DNA of 64,000 bases. It comes from Myxococcales bacterium. GTDB taxonomy: Bacteria; Myxococcota; B64-G9. Under the pieces are notes generated by a model. That model ran no database searches, was not told the origin of the DNA, and saw only the letters and a program-made list of their open reading frames with translations. The stretch spans positions 1-64,000 of the forward strand of contig JAAZNF010000084.1 of NCBI GenBank assembly GCA_012798435.1, written 5' to 3'. Shown piece after piece: positions 16,901-24,444 of this stretch; position 1 is the stretch's first letter; the number at the start of each line of letters is the position of its first letter. The translations under genes were made by a program, and so were the position numbers.

Positions 16901-17303
16901 GAAGTACAAGTCGGTGTTCGCGCTCAAGCGGGTGCAGTGGACCCTGGCGGCCTACTTCCGGCTGGGCTACCTGTACGAGAACTTCGCTGACGCCCTCATC
17001 AACGCGCCCTGCCCCAAGGGGTTCAACCAAGAGGAGTGCGACGTGTACAAGGGCAAGCTCGAGGAGCAGGCCGAAGCGCCCATCAAGAAGGCGGTGACCG
17101 CCTACAAGGAGTGCATGGACAAGTCACGGGAGTTCAAGGTGGTCAACTCCTGGATCCAGAAGACGCTGGAGAGCCTGAACCGCTTCGATCCGTTGAACTT
17201 CCCGCTGCAGAAGGAGGCGGACTCGGCGCTGATCATGGAGCGGTACTCGCCCCAGCCGATGGTGTTGCAGGTGGAGGCGGGCATCAAGCCTGCCGGGAAA
17301 TAG
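13905..17303 (+). CDS. Large exported TPR protein, GltD/AgmU-like
   Basis: 1132 residues from a GTG at 13905. The signal peptide (WLVLCLLPAPSSVRA) is followed by a Pro/Ala-rich spacer (25-65), a coiled coil (about 70-140) and then TPR repeats almost to the C-terminus. Typical units are DKALYKLAWTYYRVDRFAEA, YEKAVAAYREVIRRYPLDP and FADQALFLMATSAEASYQFD. Length and architecture resemble GltD (AgmU), a periplasmic TPR protein of the Myxococcus gliding complex, and the order of a giant TPR gene then a TPR lipoprotein gene is like gltD-gltE as I remember it. The start lies within the end of the preceding gene. Orthology is inferred from architecture, not alignment. Confidence 0.7.
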   Translation: MCWKRSSSLWLVLCLLPAPSSVRAQPSEPPKKAQGAEPTPAMPAPPQPAAAPETKPAAAEAAPRELTPREREIEEMLALEKAFEEQVREYKEEVQRVIERRYNEKQDGVGHSYERVLADLEREKDELRLEAIEVFERFLKKYPSEPTYTPRTLWRLAELHYEKSEMEYNQLQDAFQQQLADFQAGRLKVEPTEPAPHYERSIALLQRLVHEFPDYPLNDGALYLLGYCLKEQGEEAEAQASWMALLQRFPKSKLLPETWTRLGESYFWDPDKLDKAIDAYLRVLDYPDSPMYDKALYKLAWTYYRVDRFAEAVARFDQLIVWSDQAAGEGGEGELSRSDLRKEAMQYLAICFAEDGWEGGGVENAAAFLSRSGGRKYDGEFFKKLGEVYFLEAKYEKAVAAYREVIRRYPLDPKNPELLSTVIDALSRLQKFDDASLVEEEMTRSFGPGSPWREANKDNLEAVLTADRLAERALASSAYKHHILAQRFKKDNRAEEARQEYLKAAGAYQAYLKQFPDSKDAYNLRWYLAECLYYSQQFEQAAAAYTAVRDDPAGSEHTAEAANSVIQALQELIKAEEAAGKLAALTIPTSKEHPEDLSPRPLPELYQRLIAACDVYVQKLPADEQSENLSFTAAKVLYSHLHFDEARERFARIVSESKNDAVASSATNLIIESYLMTQDWAQVEVWSKKLAALTRDPQMKQSLKTFELGARFKRAGEMMEAGNKAKAQGDSAQASRHYEEAAAEFVRLVDDDPTGKNSDKALNNAALCFTWSNRPVSAGKIYERIIKEYPKSEFADQALFLMATSAEASYQFDRAIESYLKLVDNYKDSKFRADALYNAAINLEGDQQYERAARAYERYAQEFKDRPDAAENFFRAGVMLERAKEYRAAIALFERFSKAFSRDLMQRERLVEARMKIAEAYQAQGDARRARQGYQEVYDLFVKSKLPAGGRGAEAAAKARFLIAEDELKRYEAITFDVPERMLGKTLTAKATSLKAMEEKYKSVFALKRVQWTLAAYFRLGYLYENFADALINAPCPKGFNQEECDVYKGKLEEQAEAPIKKAVTAYKECMDKSREFKVVNSWIQKTLESLNRFDPLNFPLQKEADSALIMERYSPQPMVLQVEAGIKPAGK

Positions 17304-17306
17304 CCG

Positions 17307-19001
17307 ATGAAGCAGGCGGTGAAAAACTTGGCGCGGCATTTGTGGCACCTCGGCCTCTCTCTGGCGGTCGCCGTCTGCCTGGCGGTGGGGTGCAAGTCCG
17401 CTCCGGAACCGAAACCGGTGGAGCCACAGCCCGAGACCTCGCCAACTGCGGCCGAGGAGGTCAAGCCGCTGGGAGAAGAGGACCGGGAGAAGGTCGCCGC
17501 CGCGACACCGCCGCCGGCCGTGGGCGGCGGGGCGGAGAGCCCCACCGAGACACCGGCCGCCGCGCCGCCTTCCGAGCTCATCTCGGAGGACGCCGCGCGC
17601 CTGCTCTCCGAGGCGGCCGCCCGGGTCGATAGCGATCCGGCCGGGGCGCGGGAGCGCATCAACCAAGCGCTGTCGCAGAACAGCCGCTGCTTCCAGTGCG
17701 CCTACAACCTGGGCGTGCTCGAGGAGCGCCAGCGGAGGTTCGCCGAGGCCCGCGCCGCCTACCAGAAGGCCCTGGCCATCCACCCCACCCACCTCCCTTC
17801 GGTAGTGAACCTCTCCAACCTATTGCTGCGCCAGAAGCTCTACGCGGAGGCGCAAAACGTGGTTTCAGCCGCGGCCCGCGCCGCGCCCAAGGACACCGGG
17901 CTGCGCAACCAGTTGGCGGTGGTGTTGCTCGCCCAGCGCAAGGTCTCGGAGGCTGCCGAGCAGGTCAAGGGCGTGCTCATGGTGGACGAGAAGAACGTCA
18001 CCGCCATGATCCTGCTGGCCCAGGCCTACTTCGCGCAGGGCAAGTTCGAGCTCTCCGAACGCATCTTGCAGAAGGCCCAGGAGATCGATCCCACGAACGC
18101 CGTGGTGGCCAACCGGCTGGGGTTCGTCCATCTCGAGAGCGACAACCAGGTGTCCGCCATCGCCGCCTTCCGCAAGGCGGTGGAGCTGGACCCGAACCTG
18201 ATCGAGGCGCACAACAATCTGGGAGTGCTGTTTTTACGCGCCCACGACTACGCCGCGGCGGCGGAGGAGTTCCGCAAGGCCATCGCTCTGGCGCCGGATT
18301 TCGTGGAAGCCTACCTCAACCTGGGCAACGCCCTGCGCGGCGACCGTCAGTACGCGGAGGCCGAGCAGTCCTACCGAACGGTGCTCACGCTCGACAAGCG
18401 CGAGATCCGGGCCCACCTCAACCTGGGCCTCTTGTACCTCGACGACGAGGTGCCGGGCTACGAGAAGTCCCGTCGTTTCCAGATGGCGGTGGAGGAGCTG
18501 GAGAGTTTCCGGGCCGCTGGCGGCAGCCATCCGAAACTCGCCGCATATTTGGAAGAGGCCGGCAAGAAACGGGAGCGTGCGCTCAAGGACGAGCAGCGCA
18601 AGAAGCAGCAAGAAGAAGAAAAGAAACGCAAGGCCGAGGAAGAGGCGCGCAAGAAAGCCGAGGAAGAGGCCCGGATGAAAGCCGAGGCCGAGGCCAAGGC
18701 CAAGGCCGAGGAAGAGGCCCGCGTGAAAGCCGAGGCCGAGGCCAAGGCCAAGGCGGAGGAGGAAGCCCGCAAGAAGGCCGAGGCGGAGGCCAAGGCCAAG
18801 GCCAAGGCGGAGGAGGAAGCCCGCAAGAAGGCCGAGGCGGAGGCCAAGGCCAAGGCCAAGGCGGAGGAGGAAGCCCGCAAGAAGGCCGAGGCGGAAGCCA
18901 AGAAGAAACCCGCACCTGCGCCGGGAGGCAAACTCGGCGGCGGCAAGGATGATGACGAACCAGCGGGCGCCGGCAACAAGGTCGGCGGCGAGGAGAAGTG
19001 A
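17307..19001 (+). CDS. TPR lipoprotein with long Lys/Glu/Ala tail, GltE/AglT-like
   Basis: 564 residues. The N-terminal leader ends in LAVGC (Cys29), a plausible lipoprotein cleavage site. A low-complexity Pro/Glu/Ala region (30-95) is followed by about eight TPR units (about 95-400; for example IEAHNNLGVLFLRAHDYAAA and FVEAYLNLGNALRGDRQYAE). Residues about 425-545 are almost only Lys, Glu, Ala and Arg in 18-residue repeats, predicted to form one long rigid helix like the stalk of TolA, which could reach across the periplasm. It starts three bases after the stop of the 1132-residue TPR gene. By order and type it resembles GltE (AglT). The tail is encoded by near-identical 54-base repeats. Confidence 0.72.
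   Translation: MKQAVKNLARHLWHLGLSLAVAVCLAVGCKSAPEPKPVEPQPETSPTAAEEVKPLGEEDREKVAAATPPPAVGGGAESPTETPAAAPPSELISEDAARLLSEAAARVDSDPAGARERINQALSQNSRCFQCAYNLGVLEERQRRFAEARAAYQKALAIHPTHLPSVVNLSNLLLRQKLYAEAQNVVSAAARAAPKDTGLRNQLAVVLLAQRKVSEAAEQVKGVLMVDEKNVTAMILLAQAYFAQGKFELSERILQKAQEIDPTNAVVANRLGFVHLESDNQVSAIAAFRKAVELDPNLIEAHNNLGVLFLRAHDYAAAAEEFRKAIALAPDFVEAYLNLGNALRGDRQYAEAEQSYRTVLTLDKREIRAHLNLGLLYLDDEVPGYEKSRRFQMAVEELESFRAAGGSHPKLAAYLEEAGKKRERALKDEQRKKQQEEEKKRKAEEEARKKAEEEARMKAEAEAKAKAEEEARVKAEAEAKAKAEEEARKKAEAEAKAKAKAEEEARKKAEAEAKAKAKAEEEARKKAEAEAKKKPAPAPGGKLGGGKDDDEPAGAGNKVGGEEK
18753..18902 (+). repeat. In-frame 54-bp tandem repeat coding for a Lys/Glu/Ala helix
   Basis: Copies start at 18753, 18807 and 18861 and begin GCGGAGGAGGAAGCCC; the first two are identical over 54 bases and the third is shortened. 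More diverged copies lie upstream from about 18645. Each unit codes for 18 residues of the Ala/Lys/Glu helix in the TPR lipoprotein. Such identity suggests recent expansion by slippage or recombination, so helix length may vary between strains. Confidence 0.85.
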
Positions 19002-19021
19002 TTCGGCCTGTGCCGGACGGC

Positions 19022-19050
19022 TTGACCGGGCTGGCTTTTTTTCTTATAAG
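19022..19050 (+). promoter_or_regulatory. Possible internal promoter before the TolQR-like genes
   Basis: TTGACC at 19022-19027 and TATAAG at 19045-19050, spacer 17, about 10 bases before the ATG at 19061. The transcript would have almost no leader, so this may serve mainly the motor genes from 19343 on. Confidence 0.4.
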
Positions 19051-19060
19051 AAGGTGCGTT

Positions 19061-19300
19061 ATGAGAATGCCATGGGTCTTGCTGCTTTTGGTGGTTTGGT
19101 GCTTCCCGGGAGGGGTCTCGGCGAAGAAAAAAGAGCTGCGTCAGGTGGTGATCCAGGAGGCTACACGGGTGGAAGGCAAGGTGCACAAACCGGAGGTTTG
19201 GTACCTCTTGCCCCGCTCCAACTTGAACTTTGAAAGCCTGAACGTGCAACGCAAGCTCTCGCCGCGGATCGAGGAAGAGACTAAAAAGGCGCCTTTCTGA
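19061..19300 (+). CDS. Small exported protein of the motor cluster (GltF position)
   Basis: A 79-residue protein with a clear signal peptide (MRMPWVLLLLVVWCFPGGVSA) and a short basic mature part containing LRQVVIQEATRVEGKV and KPEVWYLLPRSNLNF. Related small proteins, as I recall, precede TolQ-like genes in Myxococcota clusters. Its place between a GltE-like lipoprotein gene and the TolQ-like gene is comparable to the gltF region of Myxococcus, but I do not recognise the sequence as GltF with certainty. AAGGTG five bases upstream of the ATG is a moderate ribosome-binding site. The longer open frame from 18998 adds residues without a signal-like pattern, so 19061 is preferred. Confidence 0.65.
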   Translation: MRMPWVLLLLVVWCFPGGVSAKKKELRQVVIQEATRVEGKVHKPEVWYLLPRSNLNFESLNVQRKLSPRIEEETKKAPF

Positions 19301-19342
19301 GCGCTCGAGCTGTTCGTGCGGTACACTACCGGAGGAACGACG

Positions 19343-20092
19343 ATGAAACGGACACCGGTTTCGCTTTGGATCACGCTCGCAGCCATGGGAGTGCCGGGCG
19401 TCGCCCTGGCCGCAGGTGGGGAGGACTCGGGCTTCATGGGGCAGATCGCCGAGTTCTTCCAGGCCGGCGGGCCGTTTTTGTATGTCAACTGCGTGATGCT
19501 GTGCTGGGGCGTGGCCACCATCATCGAGCGCATCATCTTCATCTTCTTCCGATATAACGTGAACGCCGAGGCCTTCATGGCCCAGGTACAGAAGCTGGTG
19601 CTGGCCAACAACATCGAGCGGGCCATCAAGTTGTGTAACGCGGCCCCGGCGGCGGCCTTGCCCAAGGTGGTCAAGGCTGGTCTCACTCGCGCGAATCGAG
19701 GCGAAGTGGAGATTCAGAACGCCGTCGAGGAGGCCACGCTGGAGATCGTTCCCATTCTCCAGAAGCGCACTCCCAACCTGGCCCAGATCGCCAACCTGGC
19801 CACCCTGATCGGACTGCTCGGCACCATCACCGGCCTCATCACCGCCTTCCGCGCGGTGGGCGCGGTGAGCCCCGAGCTCAAGGCCAAGGTGCTGTCACAG
19901 GGCATCTCGGAGGCCATGTACAACACGGCCTTCGGTCTCTCCATCGCCATCCTGTGCATGATCGGTCACCTGTTCCTTACCAACATGACCAAGAAGATCA
20001 TCGACGAGATCGATCAATACTCGGTGAAGTTGGTCAACCTGTTGATCTCGCGCCAAAAAGGCGCGGTGAGCGGGGTCGGCGAGCAGCCCTGA
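19343..20092 (+). CDS. TolQ/ExbB/MotA-family proton channel subunit, AglR-like
   Basis: 249 residues with hydrophobic segments at about 8-24, 45-69, 148-172 and 190-213. The conserved TolQ/ExbB segment NLATLIGLLGTITGLITAF is intact, and the large cytosolic loop (70-145) has the usual position. TolQ-family proteins form the pentameric channel of proton-driven motors. The gene is followed by two TolR-type genes, the same one-plus-two composition as AglR-AglQ-AglS, the gliding motor of Myxococcus. Context (mglBA, GltG-like protein) favours that role over TolQ or ExbB of the Tol-Pal and TonB systems, but without an alignment the paralogue is not certain. ATG at 19343 has GGAGG seven bases upstream. 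Confidence 0.8.
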   Translation: MKRTPVSLWITLAAMGVPGVALAAGGEDSGFMGQIAEFFQAGGPFLYVNCVMLCWGVATIIERIIFIFFRYNVNAEAFMAQVQKLVLANNIERAIKLCNAAPAAALPKVVKAGLTRANRGEVEIQNAVEEATLEIVPILQKRTPNLAQIANLATLIGLLGTITGLITAFRAVGAVSPELKAKVLSQGISEAMYNTAFGLSIAILCMIGHLFLTNMTKKIIDEIDQYSVKLVNLLISRQKGAVSGVGEQP

Positions 20093-20157
20093 TGTCGCTG
20101 GGAACCCGCTGGCGGCAACCGGTGTCCAGACCCGGGTGCCCCCGGGGCAGGTGAACC

Positions 20158-20748
20158 ATGGCTAGAAAACCTTCGCTACGCTCCAAGTCGGCTCAGAAGG
20201 CGGTGGACCTCAACCTGGTGCCCTACCTGGACATCGTGATCAACATCATCATGTTCATGCTGTTCACCTCGACGGGACTGCTGCAGATCGGCGCCATCAA
20301 CGTGAACGCGCCTCGCTACGCGGAGGACTCCGGCGGCGGCGCCACGCAGGATGATCCGAACCAGGAGAAAGAGAAGCAGCTCAACCTGACGGTGGGCATC
20401 ACCTACCAGGGGATCTTCGTGGCCGGGGTGGGAGGGGTGATCGGCGGAGAGGGCCAGCCCAGCGCCGACGCCTCCCAGGGGCCCACCATCCCGTTGCTGC
20501 AGAACGACAAGGTGTGCCAGGAGGCGCTGTCGCGCAAGGTGCCCCCCCCTCCCAGCTGCTACGATTACCCCCGGCTCACCCGAGAACTTATCAAGGTGAA
20601 GAACGTCTTTCCCAACGAGACCAAGATCATCATCTACGCACAGCCGGACGTGCCGTACGAGGTGCTGGTCAAGGTCATGGACGCGAGCCGAGAGGACGGC
20701 GAGCGCCCGCTGTTCTACGACGTGATCCTGAGCCCGGAGATCGCCTAG
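20158..20748 (+). CDS. TolR/ExbD-family stator subunit 1, AglQ/AglS-like
   Basis: 196 residues with a short cytosolic N-terminus, one transmembrane helix (about 22-40) and a periplasmic domain. Asp25 in the helix start (LVPYLDIVINIIMF) matches the proton-carrying Asp of ExbD/TolR/AglQ. The periplasmic part has an extended insertion with two Cys (KVCQEALS, PSCYDYP) before the final alpha/beta fold ending in YDVILSPEIA. With the next gene it makes a TolR pair downstream of one TolQ-like gene, as in AglRQS. The 65-base gap after the TolQ-like gene contains no obvious signal. Confidence 0.8.
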   Translation: MARKPSLRSKSAQKAVDLNLVPYLDIVINIIMFMLFTSTGLLQIGAINVNAPRYAEDSGGGATQDDPNQEKEKQLNLTVGITYQGIFVAGVGGVIGGEGQPSADASQGPTIPLLQNDKVCQEALSRKVPPPPSCYDYPRLTRELIKVKNVFPNETKIIIYAQPDVPYEVLVKVMDASREDGERPLFYDVILSPEIA

Positions 20749-20770
20749 GGCGGTCGAGCGGAGGCGAGAC

Positions 20771-21391
20771 ATGGTCGATGGCAACCTTCCCCCCGGCGCT
20801 CCCCCGCAGGCTCCCGAGCCGCCGCCGATCACCCTCTCGCCGGAGGAGCTGGAGCGCTTCCGGCAGCGCAAGGCTTTCAAGGCAGAGGAGCGAAAGCACC
20901 GGCGGCACGTGGAACCGGTGGAGCTGAACATCGTGGCCATGATGGACATGATGACCATCGTGCTGGTGTACCTGCTCAAGAGCTACGCCTCGGATCCGGT
21001 ACAGATCACCCCCTCGCCCGACACCTTGCTGCCCCAGTCGACCACGCAGCTCTCGCCGCAGGAGGCGGTCCAGGTGGCCATCTCCTCTCGGGTCATCCTG
21101 GTCAACGACAAGAAGGTGGCCGCCGTGAAGGACGGCCGGGTGGCGCCCGAGTTCAAGAAGGACAACAACCCGTCGTCCATGTACATCCTGCCGTTGTACG
21201 AGGCGCTCAAGTCCGAGAACTCCAAGCAAAAGATGTTCGCCGATTACAACAAGAGCCAGCAGTTCAAGGGTCTGCTCACGGTGATCGCCGACCGGCGCAT
21301 TCCCTTCCGGCTGCTGACCGAGGTATTGTACACCGCGGGGCAGGCGGAGTTCGGTTCGTACAAGTTCGCGGTGATCAAGCAGGGTACCTGA
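20771..21391 (+). CDS. TolR/ExbD-family stator subunit 2, AglQ/AglS-like
   Basis: 206 residues. A Pro-rich cytosolic segment of about 45 residues precedes the membrane helix (about 53-70), which holds the conserved Asp (Asp59 in ELNIVAMMDMMTIVLVYLL). The periplasmic domain (about 85-205) has the TolR-like strand/helix pattern (SSRVILVNDKKVAAV, LLTVIADRRIPFRLLTEVL). The longer N-terminus and different periplasmic domain from the previous gene suggest the two stators have distinct roles, as with AglQ and AglS. It begins 22 bases after the first TolR-like gene and 25 before the GltG-like gene. Confidence 0.8.
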   Translation: MVDGNLPPGAPPQAPEPPPITLSPEELERFRQRKAFKAEERKHRRHVEPVELNIVAMMDMMTIVLVYLLKSYASDPVQITPSPDTLLPQSTTQLSPQEAVQVAISSRVILVNDKKVAAVKDGRVAPEFKKDNNPSSMYILPLYEALKSENSKQKMFADYNKSQQFKGLLTVIADRRIPFRLLTEVLYTAGQAEFGSYKFAVIKQGT

Positions 21392-21416
21392 CGCGGGTTG
21401 AGCCGGGAGGCGGATC

Positions 21417-22793
21417 ATGGTGAAGTCAGACAAGAGTCCGATCCTGCGCATCGGCGTCATCCAGGGTGGCAAGATCATCGAGGAGAAACTCATCCGCGAG
21501 CGGACCACCGTGACCGTCGGCAGTGGCACCCGTAACACCATCGTGCTCCCCAGCGCCTCCGCCCCCAAGAGCATCGCCCTGTTCGAGCTTCAGTCCGGCG
21601 AGTACCATCTGTCCTTCACCGACTCCATGGAGGGCCGGGTTTCGGTGGGCGAGCAGGCAGCCGACCTCCAGTCGCTCAAGGCGCAAAACCTGGTACGGCG
21701 CACCAGCTCAGGCTATAGCTTCAAGCTGAACGAGAGCTCCCGTGGGCGGGTGTCGGTGGGGGAGTGCATCATCCTGTTCCAGTTCGTGACCCCCCAGCCG
21801 GAACCGATACGGCCGCAGCTCCCCTCGGTGGCCCGCGGGTACTGGCTGCACAACATGGACTGGCCGTACTCCTCGACCTTCGGCTCCTGCCTGCTGGCCA
21901 TGATCGTGGTGGTGGTGTGGGCCAACAACACTCCGTTGCCCAAGGAGATGGGCATCGAGGACATCCCGGACCGTTTCGCCAAGCTGGTCATGCCCGACAA
22001 GCCGTCGGACAACAAACCGGACGAAGGCGCCGGCCCGGCCGAAGACGAAAAACCCCAGCCCAAGAAGGACGACAAGAAGAAAGTCGAGACTCAGCCGGAG
22101 GAAGGTCCCGCGGGCGACAGCGAGGAGGCGCGCGCCGCCCGGGCCGCCATCCACCGCGAGAAAGTCGAAAAGAAGGTCGCCGGGCGCGGCCTGCTCAAGT
22201 TGCTGGGGGCCAAGGGCCCCGGGGGCATGGCCAGCGGAGCGGTGGCCGACGTGTTCAACGAGGGCTCCATCGGCGGCAGCGGTGAGGGCACCTTCGAGGG
22301 CATCGGTGGTCTGGACGTGGCCACGGCCGCCGGCCAGCGTGGCACCCGTGGCGGCGACGGCGCCGGTAGCGCGGCCTCCATCGAGGACCTGGGCACCCGC
22401 GGCGTGGAGAAGGGCGTCGGCGACGGCAGCGGCAAGCGCAAGGTCGAGGCCCAGGTGGTGGCCAAGGTCACCGCCACCAGCCTGCAGGAGTTCGACTCCG
22501 ATTCACGCAACCAGAAGGACATCATGGACACCCTGCGGCGGCGCATGGGCGGGGTGAAGGCCTGCTACGAAAAGCGACTCAAGCGAAACCCGGAGCTCAA
22601 GGGCAAGGTGGTGGTGCGCTTCGTGATCGCCGCGGGCGGCTCGGTGATCGAGGCCGAGGTGGTGGAGAACACCACCGGCGACTCCGATCTGGCCGCCTGC
22701 ATCGCCCAGAGCGTGCGCGTGATCCGTTTCCCGCCGGCGGAAGGGTCCGAGACCACCGTGACCTACCCCATCATTTTGGTGCCCGGTTCGTGA
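21417..22793 (+). CDS. GltG-like protein: cytosolic FHA-like domain, one membrane helix, AgmX/PglI C-terminal domain
   Basis: 458 residues. Residues about 8-125 form a beta-rich cytosolic domain of FHA type (LIRERTTVTVGSGTRNTIVL is the characteristic start). A membrane helix follows at about 153-171. Then comes a charged/Pro-rich linker with many Lys, Glu and Asp (175-255), a Gly-rich stretch (265-345) and a C-terminal TonB-like AgmX/PglI domain (about 362-458) with CYEKRLKRNPELKGKVVVRF and the paired Cys of that domain. In Myxococcus GltG has this architecture and is thought to span the periplasm, coupling the AglRQS motor to outer-membrane partners. The gene follows the TolQ/TolR/TolR genes immediately. 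Confidence 0.8.
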   Translation: MVKSDKSPILRIGVIQGGKIIEEKLIRERTTVTVGSGTRNTIVLPSASAPKSIALFELQSGEYHLSFTDSMEGRVSVGEQAADLQSLKAQNLVRRTSSGYSFKLNESSRGRVSVGECIILFQFVTPQPEPIRPQLPSVARGYWLHNMDWPYSSTFGSCLLAMIVVVVWANNTPLPKEMGIEDIPDRFAKLVMPDKPSDNKPDEGAGPAEDEKPQPKKDDKKKVETQPEEGPAGDSEEARAARAAIHREKVEKKVAGRGLLKLLGAKGPGGMASGAVADVFNEGSIGGSGEGTFEGIGGLDVATAAGQRGTRGGDGAGSAASIEDLGTRGVEKGVGDGSGKRKVEAQVVAKVTATSLQEFDSDSRNQKDIMDTLRRRMGGVKACYEKRLKRNPELKGKVVVRFVIAAGGSVIEAEVVENTTGDSDLAACIAQSVRVIRFPPAEGSETTVTYPIILVPGS

Positions 22794-22842
22794 GACACAC
22801 CGCGGGAGGGCCTGTCTTGCCGATCCGATCGAGGAACATCCG

Positions 22843-23850
22843 ATGAGAGCCATGTGGTTGCGGGACGTGCAGGCGATCCTGGCTCGCAGCGAGGTCGTCC
22901 AGTGGTGGGATGCCATGTCCAAGGGGCTTTCGCGCCTTGAGGCCATGAAGGCCCGCTGTGAGGAGCTGGAGCAGCAGGTGCGCTTGACGGAATTTCGCGC
23001 CGAGCAGACACAGAAGAACGCCGCCGACGCGTTGTACCAGGCCGGCGAGTACGAGGACACCGCCGCGCGCATCGAACGCGAGGCGGCGGAGATCGAGAAT
23101 CGCTCCTACGAGGCGGTGGCGCAGTTCGAGGCTCAACGCATCATGGCCTCCGACCTGTTCTCGCGTATGGGCGCCTGCGAGCACTCGCTGCTCACGCTGC
23201 AGTCCGAGGTGAAGACCCTCGAGGTGTCGCTGGCCGGCGCGAACGATGCGGCCCGAAGGGAGGAGCTCACCCGTGCGTTGCGGCGCAAGCAGGCCGAGGT
23301 GCAGCGGGCCGAGCACGAGCGGCGCGAGTCGGCCGCCAGCTACGAACGCGAGAACAGCCGCAAGCTGCGCCTGTGGGAGGAAGTGGAGCAGATGTGGTCC
23401 CGCTCGTTGGACCTGTCGCTGGCCGTGGCGGAGAAGCGGTTGCGCAGCCGGCGCTCGCGCCAACGTGCCGAGCAACTCTTTCGCGAGGCCGAGGAGCACA
23501 AGGCCCGCGTCGAGGCCCTGCGCCGCGAGCTGGAGGAGAACGCCAAACGGCGCGAGGAGATCGCCCACGCCCTGGAGGAGCTGCGCCGGCAAGCCCGCCA
23601 GCTCATGGGGTGTCTGGTCGGCGAGGAATTCTTGTACTGGCCGCGCCGAGACGACAACCAGCGTGCCTTCTGCGTGCCCATCTCCGATCATGCCGCCGGG
23701 TACAACATCGAGCTGCGTGCCCGCACCATCTACCAGGTCGGACGGCAGCGGGGTGTCCAATTCATCGAGCCGCTGGTCCAGGGGACCGGCCTGGCCGAAG
23801 AAGCGGACCAGCGACTGGACGACTTCTTTACGCTCGGCAGAAAACGCTAG
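22843..23850 (+). CDS. Cytosolic coiled-coil protein of unknown function
   Basis: 335 residues with no signal peptide or membrane helix. Residues about 25-250 are dominated by heptad-rich coiled coil (CEELEQQVRLTEFRAEQTQK, ELEENAKRREEIAHALEELR). The C-terminal 80 residues form a small mixed domain containing GEEFLYWPRRDDNQRAFCVP and YNIELRARTIYQVGRQRG. I do not recognise a family. It lies 49 bases after the GltG-like gene on the same strand, so it may be part of the same transcript. A cytosolic scaffold linked to the motor is possible but speculative. Confidence 0.7.
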   Translation: MRAMWLRDVQAILARSEVVQWWDAMSKGLSRLEAMKARCEELEQQVRLTEFRAEQTQKNAADALYQAGEYEDTAARIEREAAEIENRSYEAVAQFEAQRIMASDLFSRMGACEHSLLTLQSEVKTLEVSLAGANDAARREELTRALRRKQAEVQRAEHERRESAASYERENSRKLRLWEEVEQMWSRSLDLSLAVAEKRLRSRRSRQRAEQLFREAEEHKARVEALRRELEENAKRREEIAHALEELRRQARQLMGCLVGEEFLYWPRRDDNQRAFCVPISDHAAGYNIELRARTIYQVGRQRGVQFIEPLVQGTGLAEEADQRLDDFFTLGRKR

Positions 23851-23930
23851 GGTGCCACTGGTTCGCGCGGCTTGCTTCCAGGTGGAGCCTCTGCTACCGT
23901 GAATCGCGCGTTTTATACGAGGTGGGTGGT

Positions 23931-24377
23931 ATGAACAAGGCCGAAGTCCTGCAGAAGTCCAGGTTGTTCGAAGGGTTGCTCCCCGAAGAGATCGAGATGC
24001 TGGCCGAGCTCACCCAGCAGAAGAGCTTTCCGGCCGGTGGCGTGGTCTTCGAGCAGGGAGAAGTGGGGGATAGCCTGTACCTGATCGTCAGCGGGTCGGT
24101 GGAGGTGGTTCGCAAACGCGCCGATGGCTCCGCCCACGTCATCGCCACCTTGAAGGCTCCGGATTTCTTCGGCGAGATGTCGCTCATCGACAAGGAGTAC
24201 CGCTCGGCGACCATCCGTGCCGTCGAGGACACGGTGATGCTGTGCCTCACCACCGAGAATCTGCACAGCTTCCACCGGGTATATCGCAACGGTTTCACCC
24301 TGCTGGTGATCAACATCGCCCGCGTGCTGAGCGGCCGGCTGCGGGAGACAAACGAGAAGCTGGCGAACAAGATGTAG
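23931..24377 (+). CDS. Stand-alone cyclic-nucleotide-binding domain protein
   Basis: 148 residues that are almost entirely one CRP-type beta-barrel domain: the start FEGLLPEEIEMLAELTQQKS, the turn FEQGEVGDSLYLIVSGSVEV and the phosphate-binding cassette FFGEMSLIDKEYRSATIRAV. The Arg that contacts the cyclic phosphate sits in YRSATIRA. No DNA-binding helix-turn-helix follows; only a short C-terminal helix (ISIARVLSGRL-like). It must therefore act through a partner. The start ATG at 23931 follows a G-rich region (GAGGTGGGTGG); longer upstream frames overlap the coiled-coil gene. Position between motor genes and the giant exported protein suggests a regulatory role, not demonstrated. Confidence 0.8.
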   Translation: MNKAEVLQKSRLFEGLLPEEIEMLAELTQQKSFPAGGVVFEQGEVGDSLYLIVSGSVEVVRKRADGSAHVIATLKAPDFFGEMSLIDKEYRSATIRAVEDTVMLCLTTENLHSFHRVYRNGFTLLVINIARVLSGRLRETNEKLANKM

Positions 24378-24444
24378 CCTCAAGCCGCGTCCGGTCGATC
24401 CGATGAGAATCGTGGCCCTTGGCCCTGGGGGTACGGGGGTTCGA

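Noticed and set aside
18645-18905. Tandem repeats considered as a CRISPR array
   Set aside because: The units are contiguous without unique spacers and code in frame for a Lys/Glu/Ala helix.
23872-23900. Promoter (TTGCTT, 17-base spacer, TACCGT) before the cNMP-domain gene
   Set aside because: Both boxes are weak and the gene may be reached by transcription from upstream, so I did not list it.
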